The notes under the pieces were generated by a model that did no database searches, was not told where the DNA came from, and saw nothing but the letters and a program-made list of their open reading frames with translations. Of a DNA stretch of 64,000 nucleotides, positions 37,064 through 48,116 are shown in pieces. Source of the stretch: Andrena cerasifolii (taxonomy: Eukaryota > Arthropoda > Insecta > Hymenoptera > Andrenidae); NCBI RefSeq assembly GCF_050908995.1, contig NC_135118.1, positions 2,232,001 through 2,296,000 on the forward strand, in the 5' to 3' direction. A program made the position numbers and the translations under genes. How positions within the stretch are numbered: the stretch's first letter is position 1; the number at the start of each line of letters is the position of its first letter.

Positions 37064-38533
37064 AATTGAGGGCTCGGATGCAATAAGGGGACTAGCGCTC
37101 GAAAATGGGCAAAATTATTGTCCAAACGTTAAGAAATATTGGGAAATTAAATGTTGTTAAACTGTATTTTAAAAAATATAATGTTGTAAAGCTCGCCACG
37201 ACACACATTTTTTCTATTTACAGTTTTTTTATCCAATCGTTAGTATTCGAGATAAAAATTATAAACAAAAAAAATTTCTTCGACCAAAATCATTATTTCT
37301 TTAAACATAAATTGCGATGACTCGAGTAAATATTAACGGATCGTTATGAGACTTGAAACATAAAACTCAGAAAACTCTAGCGAAGCCGTGAAATCTTTGC
37401 ACAAATCTCTTATGTTAAAAAATGTAATAATATTTAATTTAAAAGTAATACTGGACATAAATCATGTTTTTCAACGTTCGCCGTTCAAAAGTATCGAGGC
37501 AATTTTGAGGTACGTGTAACTTGCAGCGACAAAGTTTTTTCTTAATATACAAGGAAGTTTTTCACCAATTTTCACACTGATTAATAAATTATTATAGAAG
37601 ATATGACGATATATATAAATCCCGCGCGGCACCAACAGTCAGCAACTCACTATTATATGATTATATATTACAAAAAAATATTGCGATATTATTTTCGAAA
37701 TATTTAGTAACATTTTTATTATAGTATTTACACGCAATATTTACAATATTTACACTGTTTTGTTTACAATATTCTGTTCTTTTATAAATTTTTCTTTTTC
37801 TCCTTTTTCCTATCTTTCATTTTTCATTTTCTTTTTGCTTATCTTTTCTTCTTTATTTATTATTTTTTTTTATCGCAATATTTTTTTGTAATATATAATC
37901 ATATAATAGTGAGAACGTCATGTCTTTGCAGTGTGACGCGATTGTACGCAGCTACTGACTGTTGGTGCCGCGCGGGATTTATATAAATCGTTATATCTTC
38001 TATAATTATTTATTAATCAGTGTGAAAATTGGTGAAAATCTTCCTTGTATATTAAGAAAAAACTTTGTCGCTGCAAGTTATATGTACCTCAAAATTGCCT
38101 CGATACTTTTTAACGGCGAACGTTGAAAGACATGGGTTATGTCCAGTATTACTTTTAAATTAAATATTATTACATTTTTTAACATAAGAGATTTGTGCAT
38201 ACATTTCACGGCTTCGCTAGAGTTTTCTGAGTTTTATGTTTCAAGTCTCATAACGATCCGTTAATATTTACTCAAGTTATCGCAATTTATGTTTAAAGAA
38301 ATAATGATTTTGATTGAAGAAATTTTTTTTGTTTATAATTTTTATCTCGAATACTAATGATTGGATAAAAAAACTGTAAATAGAAAAAATGTGTGTCGAG
38401 GCGAGCATTACAACATTATATTTTTTAAAATACAGTTTAACAACATTTAATTTTCCAATATTTCTTAACGTTTGGACAATAATTTTTCCCATTTTCGAGC
38501 GCTAGTCCCCTTATTGCATCCGAGCCCTCAATT
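37064..38533. repeat. 1.47-kb foldback inside the hAT element
   Basis: AATTGAGGGCTCGGATGCAA at 37064 is mirrored at 38514-38533, and the arms match almost base for base for about 620 bp each. They even conserve a 71-residue frame (37105-37320 plus, 38277-38492 minus) differing by only a few residues. The spacer (about 37690-37890) is T-rich. The high arm identity implies recent formation or ongoing conversion. Confidence 0.85.
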
Positions 38534-38741
38534 ACTCAGCACCGATATCTTTTAGCATCAATGTCTTCTACAACCGTGTACGCGTTTCGCCTTATAGCTT
38601 CCATTGTTTAATATTTTCTAGCATTCTAATATTTTCGACACCTAAGCGTTAGACAATGGGTAAAAGTCTGGTCATCTGGTCGACAGTCGGTCTCGCCGTG
38701 CGGCAAGTACTACCGAAGCACCGAACAACTGGGTCGTAAAC

Positions 38742-39513
38742 CCGCGACAGTGTGAGATTTTAGACAAAAATCGGCCGACAGCGCAAATCGTGACCGATTT
38801 CAATAATTTTTTTTTTAAATACTCGTAAAGGACACAGCAATAACGGAGCACTGCAATAAAAACCATATCTGTTGGTCTAATCTATAGTAAACACTGTTTG
38901 GCATAACAACATAAAAACATAAATTATGCAGATTAAAGATATTAAAATTAATTTTTTGTAAACTCAATATTAGCTGTAAAATAAAAATTTACTTTGCATT
39001 CACAAAATTTATGTTTTTAATAAACTGTATAGCTGATTTAAATCTTATATTTTAAAATTACTTTTCAATTTCATTAGTTTTGATTTTATTTTTAATATAT
39101 AAATTTAAAAATAATTTTTTAATAATTATAATTCGGAGTAATTAGAATCGAATATTTTATGGTAACTAAGTTTGTAATATAATTTAAAAATATAAGATTT
39201 AAATCAGCTATACAGTTTATTTAAAACATAAATTTTGTAACTTTAAAGTAAATTTTTTATTTTATAGTTAATATTAAATTTACAAAAAATTAATTTTTAT
39301 TATCTTTAATCTGCAAAATTTATTTATGTTTTTATGTTATGTTATGCTAAACAGTATTTTCTATACCTAGATTAGACCAACAGCTACTGGTTTTATTGCA
39401 GTGATCCGTTATTGTTGAATCCTTTACGAGTATTTAAAAAAAAAATTATTGAAATCGGTCAAGATTTGCGCTGTCGAGCGGTTTTTATCCAAAATCTCAC
39501 ACTGTGTGTCGGC
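38742..39513. repeat. 770-bp foldback inside the hAT element
   Basis: GACAGTGTGAGATTTT and its complement bound arms of about 380 bp that meet near 39125. Shared blocks include ACTCGTAAAGGA, GGTCTAATCTATAG-like and TTTAAATCAGCTATACAGTT. No gene is present. Confidence 0.8.
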
Positions 39514-40111
39514 AAACGCTCGCGTATTCGGCGCGGCCAAGTTAATCTTTGACCTCGCATATTTATTACTTTCACGTGCGTGCCTCACCCTACCAAGGAG
39601 TCTCCGATATTGAAATAAAATTCATTACTATTTGGAAACATGGTTACAACTATGGTTTTCACCGTATCACTGTAACCGGATTAACCTGGTTAACCGGGTT
39701 GCAGATGAATTCTATTACCCTGTTAGGCGGGTTAGTCGATAATAAGGCGTACCGACCGGGTGCGGGTTAGGGTTCGGTTCCCTGCTTGGTACCTATCACT
39801 TGCCTAAGTTAAAAACCTACTATGGACACATAAGACTCAAAAACATACATATATTTCAGATTTACGTAATTTATACTTCCAGTATGAGTGTGCATGATAC
39901 CAAAAGAAGAAAAGGTACTCGTGAACGATTGCAACAGATTCCATTGAGTATGCTATATTTACAAGCACTGTTTTTGATTTTTATAACACTCATATAGAAG
40001 TGAAACAAATTCTATTAATAATTAAGATTTGCCACTTCAACGTTGCTTACGATATACCCCCACTCATACTTCATCATTGGCTACAGCTATTCGAACTTAT
40101 TACTTTTTCAG

Positions 40112-41005
40112 AATTAACGAAGAAGAAAGACAACGCGCCGCTGTATCAACACTACGAATCGTTTCACGCAAGTTGAAACGTTGAAAGAACACGAGACAGA
40201 TATCGAACGAAAAAATATTTCAGTAATAAACGCCAAGGAAATGCGGTTTGGTACTTTCCTCTTTCTCTCCGCAATGAATGTGCTTTGGACATCGTGTCAA
40301 GCTATACCCTTGATCGATTTGAAGAATACATTGGAACAGAATGTGTTAGACACTATGGTTACATCCGCGTGTTCACCAAATGAAGAGTGCTGGGAGTGGT
40401 TACCGATACAAAATGTTCGTGAAAATGTTGCTATTATCCCCGAAGACCTACCAATACCAAGGTACCTACTATGTCTGATCAATGTGCAGTTAAATTTTGT
40501 CCCACAAAGTATTGCTGAATAATACTTTTATGGTTTTTAGGATACCCATTCGACGGGATACCTCAGACGTAGATCCAAATACAATATTAAAATCATGGGG
40601 TGATAATGTACCAGCATTAGACAGGAAACATATTGGAAATAGGTTGTCAAAGAAAGATGTACTTATGTCCCGCAGTTGGGGCGCTGGTGGGATGCCTTTT
40701 TCTGTTCTCTATATGAGCCCGCATGGTCCTCGTGGAAATCATGCTGGTAAGAAAATACTGAATAAAGATAATGAATTGAACAGCTTAATATGTTATTAGA
40801 TAAGACACACAGACACATGATGCGTCCTATTCAAGGTACACAACAACCAGAGATGGGAAAAGCAGTTGAGAGTTCAACACCACCTGTGGGACATCCTAAT
40901 TATCGTATTGCATTGCGCAATGGCGCTTCTTCACACCCACGGAGACAATATTCAATAATCCCACAATTGTTCATATCGTATGGATGGGGTCCATTTGGCA
41001 AATGA
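40112..41005 (+). CDS. candidate amidated neuropeptide precursor (secreted), 210 aa
   Basis: Three exons join in phase: 5'UTR plus coding to 40461 (acceptor near 40110), 40541-40746 and 40800-41005. I place the start at ATG 40241, because the protein then opens with a typical signal peptide MRFGTFLFLSAMNVLWTSCQA; an in-frame ATG at 40181 would put a charged stretch first. The secreted part has dibasic sites RR, RK, KK and RR, and ends RR-QYSIIPQLFISYGWGPF-GK-stop. Pro-hormone convertase cleavage, pyroglutamate formation and amidation would give a 17-residue amide. A second conserved-looking segment, SWGAGGMPFSVLYMSPHGPR, follows KK. Two cysteines flank SPNEE. I do not recognise the family. 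Introns are 79 and 53 bp. Confidence 0.72.
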
Positions 41006-41438
41006 AACTCTACTCAAACCACTACAATAAGAATGGAATATCGATCTCATTATTTTGGTATATTAGAACACCCGTTAAATTCCTTCGTTACAAATTACTT
41101 TGAATATGTGCGTCCTGGTGATATCTATATTTATGTTTACTTTCTCAGTGATATATACATTGTAGTCTAAAAAGGGTTCCTCGAAAAAAAGTACCTGAGT
41201 ACAAATGTCATAGTAATAGCTCTGTTGAACTACTCACTGCTTATATGTAACATTTATTAAATGTTACCGAAGTTTTGAACTCTAGTCCATGAAAAGTTAC
41301 ATAATTTCATCTAGAAGCAGTCATGTTTAATTTTAATTTCAACATTAAAAGCTCTACCTCATACGTATGAAAGTACAACTTTGTTTCTCATTTAATTGGA
41401 AAGTATATAATAAATTTTTACTTTATATGGAATATTAA
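41006..41438. other. 3' flank of the peptide gene, nothing else seen
   Basis: This probably includes the 3' UTR of the peptide precursor. AATAAA-like sequences occur near 41409. No minus-strand exon for the converging RBM42 gene could be found here. Confidence 0.4.
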
Positions 41439-41441
41439 TTA

Positions 41442-43096
41442 CACTAGTTTACAGCCATTTTGCGCAGCAGATGCCAGTATTTTTTTCTTATGTAAAATAG
41501 CTTGCTGATTCCGAAAATAAGGCCCAAAAAAAATTGATACCTTATCGAGATATCGACAGGAGAACTTTTTACCTGTCTGTCAAAAAGGTAGTCCCACTTA
41601 ATTGCGAATATCTCGTGTTACAAATGTCCGATTTGGTCGAAAATTATATCAAATTAAATATAATTGAATCACCACAAATGTGTCTCACAGATTTTTCAAA
41701 TCGGTTCAGTAGTTCGGCTGAAATCGATGGAAATATGTGGAAAAAGTCATTTTTTCGACCGAAATTGTGATCGACAATTCATTTAATCATCTGGCAAAAA
41801 TCGAAATCGCAATAATGGGCCCAGTTTCTTATTTCTTACGTTGAGTCTGCACTTTTACAAAGGAAATAAGCTGCTACTGAAGAAAATCTATGGATAAATA
41901 CCGAACCTGGAGACAATTGTGTAAAAACACTCAAATTTCATTTTTTCTCGAGACAAGACACAAAAAGTGTTTTTTTTCATGTATATTGTGTTATTTCAAT
42001 TTTAATTCATTCTGTACATTTTTTCAAGTATTTTGTTAATATATGAATGTTTTAAAAATAATAAAAATACACTAAAAAATAAAAAATAATTATTTTCCTG
42101 TACTACAATTTCGATGGTGTTTTTTCACTTTAAACAAAATCGTGGAGCATTTTTAATAAAATCGTTTAACATACGATTTTTGTTTATATATTTCTACTCG
42201 TAGTTCATTTTCTATTGTATGGCTTTCATTTTTTTTCCAACAGGCGTTAATAAGTCCCTCAAAATTCATTCTTGTATTCTCACTTGAATTTTTTCCCGGA
42301 CAATCTCAGTGACGTAAGTAAATGACGAACACGAAGAGAGATTCCATCAGAATATGAAGGGTATTGAGCGATAGTATCATGGATTTTGGGACGAGACTGT
42401 GATGGGAGATTATATTTGGTTCCATATAAGGGAAACGAATCTCAAAACGAACAAAAGACGAAGAAGGAGCCAGAACTATTTCTAAAACACACATATGTAC
42501 ATTAACAAAATACTTGAACAAATGTATAGAATGAATTAAGATTGAAATAACACAATAAAATGAAGAAAAAGAAACACAAAAACCAAGAAAAAATTAAATT
42601 TTAGTGTTTTCACACAATTGTCTCTAGCTTCGGTATTTATCCATAGATTTTCTTCAGTAGCAGCTTGTTTTCTTCGCAAAACTGCAGACTCAACGTAAGA
42701 AATGAGAAACTCGGCCCATTTTTGTGCTTTCGACTTTTCCCGCATGATTAAATGAATTGTCGATGTCAATTTCGGTCGAAAAAATGACTATACATATTTC
42801 CATCGATTTCACCCGAACTACCGAACCGATTTGAAAATTTTGTGAGAAACATTTGTTGGCGATTCAATTATCTTTAATTTGATATAATTTTCGACCATAT
42901 CGGTCATTCGCAACACGAGATATTCACAATTAAGTGGGACCACCTTTTCGACAAACAGATAAAAAGTTCACCTGCCGATATCTCGAAAACGCATCCACAG
43001 AAAAAATTGTAGACCTCATTTGCGGAATCTGCGGGCCACTTTACATAAGAAAAAAAAGTAATGGCATCTGCAGCGCAAAATTTTCATAAACTAGTG
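41442..43096. mobile_element. 1.65-kb CACTA-like foldback element
   Basis: The ends CACTAGTTTA and TAAACTAGTG are flanked by TTA (41439-41441, 43097-43099). CACTA termini and a 3-bp duplication are the signature of the CACTA/EnSpm superfamily. Arms of about 540 bp share GATATCTCG, AATTAAGTGGGAC (inverted) and AATCTATGGATAAATACCG blocks. The middle (about 42010-42540) has no gene. The element lies between the converging peptide and RBM42 genes. Confidence 0.72.
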
Positions 43097-43196
43097 TTAT
43101 TAATAATGTACTTTAGTGAAAATCCCCTTGTGTTTCAATATAACACTGAATATTCTAACTGAAACTATCGTTATAACAAATTATTTTTCGACTTAC

Positions 43197-45276
43197 CATT
43201 CATTTCTTTCATTGCCTTGATGAAATCTTGTGGATCCTTGAATGACACAAATCCAAACCCTTTTGTCTTATTTGTTCTTTTATCTCTGACCACCTTTGCT
43301 CTCTGAAAACTTGGATATTTGCCAAACACTCTCACCAACATCTCGTCTGTGACATCGTTCCCTAAGTCCCCACAGAATATTCGGAAATCATCTGCACATA
43401 TTGAAAAGTGAAAAGAATTGTAAAGCGTATGTAATACGAAATGAAATAAAATTTATCACGATAGAAGTATAACTAAATTACTAACCATCGTCCCACTCTA
43501 ACAAAGAAGGATCTTCCCATATTTGCCCTCCAGCCATTCGAATAATTTTCTTATTTTTCTTTCCTTTACCCTTCGGATGAGTCTCTTCAGCACTAGCATT
43601 GGCCATAATGGAGCTGGCCTTTCCCTGACTGATAGCTAGCTCTGCCGCTGTGCTAACACCTTTCACCTTTGGCTTCTTTTTACTGTCATCTTCTGGGATC
43701 TTTGTATTGATAATCTGTTCAATAATTTCTGGATGAATCATTGGTGCTGATGTAGATTCGTATGTTTTTGGAGTAGCAGTTAAACATGGGTCCACCATGT
43801 TTGGCAGATATGGATTACTTATCTGGGCAGGTGATGAATATGTTGTAATAGGAGGAACCGTACCTGTGCCAAAAAATATATTGAGTAATAGATATCTCGT
43901 GAACAAATCACTTATCATGTATTAAGATATAGTTTTTTAGCCTGTCTTCGCCAGGCATTACTATCCTATATAATAAGGCGCCTAAGATAACCACAATTTC
44001 TTTTGGAAATCCCTCTAGAAACAGTTTTCGCTGCGAAATACGAAATTTTACAACTTTTGGGTACCAGAAGGGTATCTGTCTAATTAGTCTCCTGAAGGGA
44101 ATTTGGAGGGGCCAAAGTCGCATACATGCCCAGACTCACTGCCCGGCGACATTTGAGACCCCCCCAGAAACAAAATAATTCTTGATATTATTACAACAAC
44201 TAATGTGTGACAAAGCCCCCGAATCCAAGAAATTTGTGGAGCATATTCACTCTCACAACACCGCTTTATTGTTTGCCTCCATGAGAGCTCAAATAAAGGA
44301 CACATTTTGACTCTGCGTTGAGCGCGCGTTTGTATCTCCTCACTTCTTGGAATCCTTCAGTCGAGAGTGAGAGAACTCGTGAGCGAGCGAAAGAGGATGA
44401 AAAAGAGAAAAGATGATACTTTGTCTCGCTTCGTCTTTCAGCTCGTGCTCGAGCTCGACCCGCGTGCGGGCCTACATACAATGCAGTAGTGGCTACTACA
44501 TTGTACTTAACACCTGTTTTAGGCCACAGGGACTACCCATTATTGAATTTTTCAGTTTTTGAATTTTTTGCGACATCTTTGGGTGTGGAGGAAACTTCAT
44601 GCCGAATCTAAACCTTGTAGGTCATCGGGAAGTACAAAAAAAAACCTCTGGAAAGATTTTGCTAACAAACGAACATCCACCTTAAGCGTCTTATTATATA
44701 GGATTTTATAATTATGTACCTTGTCTTGCTACTTGTTGGGGAATTAACATTGGTGGTGGTGGTGGCGGCGGCGGTGGCGGCGGAGGTGGTGGTGGAAATC
44801 CGATCATTGGTGGGAAAGCTAAAGTGGCCGCTGCGGCAGCAACAACTGGTGTTGGAAGTTCATGTTGCTCCAATTGTCTAGCTACTTGGTTATAAGTGTT
44901 CGCACCAATTACAGGCCTTACCATTGGCGTAACTAACTGACTGCCAATTTCGGCTTCAAATCTAAAAATTAGTTGAAATTTGTAATTAATTAAAATCGTT
45001 TACATCCTGAATGCTATTTTCCATTGTATGGTTACCTGCATCTATATACACTGGTATTATGTATTTGCTTCATTTAATTTACCATATGAATTATAAATGG
45101 TGCGATACTTTCAAAAACGTAAATATTGTAATTAGGAGTGTGTTGAAAGGAAAAGATGCAGAAGTACGGAGGAAAAAACGATATGAAAAGAACGTAAAGG
45201 TTAGAATGTTAGTATATATTAGAACTATTCAGTACCTGTTCATTTCATCTTCCATTTGTCGTAGTTTGTCGTCCAT
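43197..45276 (-). CDS. RBM42: RNA-binding protein 42 (RBM42), last exon not found
   Basis: Four minus-strand exons join in phase: 45276-45236, 44961-44720, 43863-43486 and 43391-43197 (285 residues). The order matches RBM42: a short acidic start (MDDKLRQMEDEMNRFEAEIG), RPVIGANTYNQV, an alanine stretch, about 15 prolines, a lysine-rich segment, the block IRMAGGQIWEDPSLLEWDDD, and one RRM with RNP2 IFCGDL and RNP1 KGFGFVSF. In animals RBM42 is a nuclear-cytoplasmic RNA-binding protein linked to hnRNP K and splicing. The final exon (rest of the RRM after KEMNG and a basic tail) is missing downstream of the donor at 43196. It must lie beyond the CACTA-like element, possibly beyond the peptide gene, or be lost. 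Confidence 0.92.
43930..44703 (-). mobile_element. Helitron-like insert in RBM42 intron 2
   Basis: On the minus strand the 5' end TCCTATATAATAAGACGCTT follows A and lies only 16 bp inside the intron donor. The far end has the hairpin GCCTGGCGAAGACAGGC and then TAAAAAACTA, resembling a Helitron 3' hairpin and CTR end. The 5' motif is repeated near the other end in inverted form. The insert also holds a GC-rich block at about 44290-44480. Confidence 0.5.
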
Positions 45277-45425
45277 TTTAATACCTTTGTTGTTTATTCA
45301 ACTTGCTCAATATCAGAAATATACGTTCATCAACTTCTAAACTATTTCAGGCTGGCCCAACTTTCGATACACCAGCAACTCTGAGAATATCGTGGACATA
45401 CGAACAGGGTGTTGACACTCTCTCT

Positions 45426-45820
45426 CAGTGAACGGCGGAAAATACAGGAATGATCAAACTATTTCGCGGAGGGGGAATAACCAATCACTGCCAAGGTGGG
45501 AACGAACGGCGCCACCGTCGAGCCAAACCAAGCCAGCCAAGCGGGGAAGTTGTTGTCGACGCTGGTTGGCTGCGGCCTCATTTCCCTCGACTAGCTTGGA
45601 TTGGTGGTGATGACGCCATGATGGGAAACGAAAAGGAGCCACCGTCAAGCCAAGCCAAGGGAAATGAGGCCGCAGCCAACCAGCGTCGACAACAGCTTCC
45701 CCGCTTGGCTAGCTTGGTTTGGCTCGACGGTGGCGCTGGTCGTTTCCCACCTTGGCGTTGATTGGTTATTCCTCATCCGCGAAATAGTTTGATCATTTCT
45801 GTATTTTCCGCCGTTCACTG
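45426..45820. mobile_element. 395-bp hAT-type hairpin MITE (GGCTGCGGCCTCA family)
   Basis: The ends CAGTGAACGGCGGAAAATAC and its complement are flanked by CTCTCTCT on both sides (45418-45425, 45821-45828). That is 8 bp as expected for hAT, but the site is a simple repeat. It shares the core GGTTGGCTGCGGCCTCA with the element at 11896-12224. It lies about 150 bp upstream of the RBM42 start codon, so it could affect the promoter or 5' UTR. Confidence 0.75.
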
Positions 45821-45907
45821 CTCTCTCTCGAGGAAACTGTTCCCACGAGATTTGTTTTACCCCAGCCCGTATGGCGGCGCTGTTCTGAATTTAGATGGTG
45901 CGTGGTG

Positions 45908-46008
45908 GTGAGGTTATGCGTCATGCGATTCTGATTGGATGATTTTGGTAGAAGTAAAGATTCGTTGGGAATCGACCAATCAGAATCGCATGACGCATAA
46001 CCTCAACT
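45908..46008. repeat. ~100-bp hairpin
   Basis: GAGGTTATGCGTCATGCGAT returns as ATCGCATGACGCATAACCTC about 90 bases on, extended by CTGATTGGxxGATT and its complement. It is probably a small MITE. The flanks give no clear duplication. Confidence 0.65.
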
Positions 46009-46203
46009 CGTCGCTCCCGGAACGGAACGGTGTGAAGTTGCGCCAGAAACGGCATATCTAACTGCGCGGTCCGATGGTGTGTCAAACGGCTGAAACTACT
46101 CACTCACTACCCGGTGTGTGGTGTGTCAGAAACGACTTAAGTTGGTCAGGCACGGCATTGCACGATTGTGCATGAAGGTGGTGCGTAGGCGCTTCCGTAA
46201 TTA

Positions 46204-46433
46204 GTGATCCTCTAGGGAGTAATTGGTATAACAGCAGCCATCTTGGAGCAAAACTGGAAATAAACATATCTATCTCTTTTTATTAGTATTTCTCTCTCTC
46301 TCTTTCTGTCAGTATTTCTGTCTCTTTCTTTTTTACAGTTTCTTTCTCTGTCTACTTTCGCTTTTGCTCCAAAATTGTGGCAACCAATCAGCGACGATAT
46401 ACGTTGTTCCGATCAGTCCCTAGAGGATTACTA
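46204..46433. mobile_element. 230-bp MITE with a 10-bp target duplication (MULE-like)
   Basis: The inverted ends TGATCCTCTAGGGA and TCCCTAGAGGATTA are flanked by the perfect 10-bp direct repeat TCCGTAATTA (46194-46203, 46434-46443). Duplications of 9-10 bp point to Mutator-like elements. The inside is CT-rich (46290-46360), between inverted copies of GCTCCAA. Confidence 0.72.
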
Positions 46434-46785
46434 TCCGTAATTAGCCATTAGGCAAGTATCTTTGAACAATCATTGCCCTTCTAATCAAACTTGTTTCAAA
46501 TTTCCTACAAATACGATTTTTTTACTTCTGTTTCTAGCACTCTAACGAATTGAATGCGTGAAAATAGGAATGAAAGAACTTGCCTGTGGTACGTTCAGTT
46601 ATAAAATAAAAATATGCAAAGTAAAAATATTTTCGACTTTTCTATCCGATTTTTAAAGCTACAATTCTGACTTCAACAATACGAGATTATTATTATTAAT
46701 ACGACATATACAAGATCATTCTGTTCTCAACAGCTTGAAGATATGTTTACGTGATGTAATAAATACGAAGCGACGTGCAGGTACA

Positions 46786-47169
46786 CAGGGTTGCCAGATC
46801 TTCGGCATTCAGCCGCAGTCTCAGGTTTTGAACCGTTGTCTCCGGCCGCAGGCAGGCAGAATAGAGAATTAATATTTGCTAATGCGAATTCGACAGGCAC
46901 GCACTGGCACTGCACTGGTGTAACATGCCATAAAAAAATGAAAAACTATTAAAATCTGTAACAAATTCTAATAAATATTCATATAATACTTTTATGATTA
47001 TTACTCCTTTATAAGTCATTATTATAATGAATTTTAGATGCCTGTTTTCTTATTGGCCCTTTTTCTCTCTCACTCTCCCCCCCCCCTCCCCCGCCCGACT
47101 GCAATCCTAAATGATCCTCAACGAAATTGAAATCTCCGGCAAAAGATCAAGCCTGATCTGGCAACCCTG
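46786..47169. mobile_element. 384-bp TIR element (CAGGGTTGCCAGATC ends)
   Basis: The ends CAGGGTTGCCAGATC and GATCTGGCAACCCTG are inverted. TACA precedes the left end and follows the right end, but an 8-bp repeat is not seen. A C-rich run lies at about 47077-47090. No protein is encoded. Confidence 0.65.
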
Positions 47170-47179
47170 TACATACATA

Positions 47180-48110
47180 TTTAGTTTATTTAATACCATG
47201 ATATTGATAAAATATATTTGTATATATTTGCATCACTGTCATTTTTGACATTATATTAATAACTATGTATATTGGTTACAACTCTAATGATGTCTTTTGT
47301 TATTAATTAAAGAATGAATACTTTCTGCCAATCACACTCAACAATTTGTACTCAAGTAGTATAGAATGTACATTCACAATCAAGTACAATCGCCGTCCCT
47401 AGATTTCATATTTTCTTTTTCTGTCATGTTATAATGTACATTTGTAGTATAATAAATATATTATATCATAAGATATAAGTTATCGTTACTATAACGTTGT
47501 ATTTTAATGATGATACAATTTGTACTCGCATTTTCAAACATTCAATGGAATGGAGAGGCTGTGCATCGACCAATGACACGTTCAGTTAACACAAAATACC
47601 AATTTCTATTGTAAGAAACCGAAATGCTGAATTTTAGGAAGCTATACTCACTGGAATAAAAATATATTTCCTACCGTTAGTACAAGTTCTCTGTACATGT
47701 GAGCCTGAGCAAAAATATGTTTGTGGCAAAACTTGAAAAATGCTGAACAATCGATTGAAACGATGTTATTCCTATCTCCATTCAATTAATGATTAATAAT
47801 AATTTCACCGAAATTATGGATTAAATTTGTAGCAAAAATGGTACAAAAGTGTATGCTAACAACGAAAATATATTATTTATCAAATAACAAATATTCTTTT
47901 CTTTTCGTCTCTCGCCTCTCATCAGAAAACATATCGTTACATTTCCACCCTATCGATACATCCCTAGATTAAAGCCTAATCATTATGTTTCTGTTACATT
48001 ATCAGTACATTTAAGTGACAATTTTTTATACAAGGCAGCAGTGGTCGATAAATCAGGTTGGACTGAGGATGTCTAGGACGTAAAAAAAGTACTGGTCATT
48101 GCTTTCAGGG
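47180..48110. other. likely downstream or 3' UTR region of the V-ATPase gene, nothing specific seen
   Basis: AT-rich sequence between the V-ATPase stop codon side and the RBM42 side. Several minus-strand AATAAA-type signals are possible (for example TTTATT near 47206 and 47874). No exon or element is supported. Confidence 0.35.
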
Positions 48111-48116
48111 GTGAAC

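Larger units (their letters stand above)
36728..39784. mobile_element. 3.06-kb non-autonomous hAT element containing two giant foldbacks
   Basis: The ends CAGGGATCCGAACC and GGTTCGGTTCCCTG are flanked by the perfect 8-bp duplication CTTGGTAC (36720-36727, 39785-39792). CCGGTTAACC-type motifs repeat near both ends (about 36760-36860 and 39675-39745) and are probably subterminal binding sites. No transposase is present. The interior is almost entirely two inverted repeats, 37064-38533 and 38742-39513. Confidence 0.85.

Noticed and set aside
37105..38492. Twin 71-residue proteins MGKIIVQTLRNIGK on opposite strands
   Set aside because: They are the two arms of the 1.47-kb foldback. There is no start context, neighbour or motif supporting a gene.
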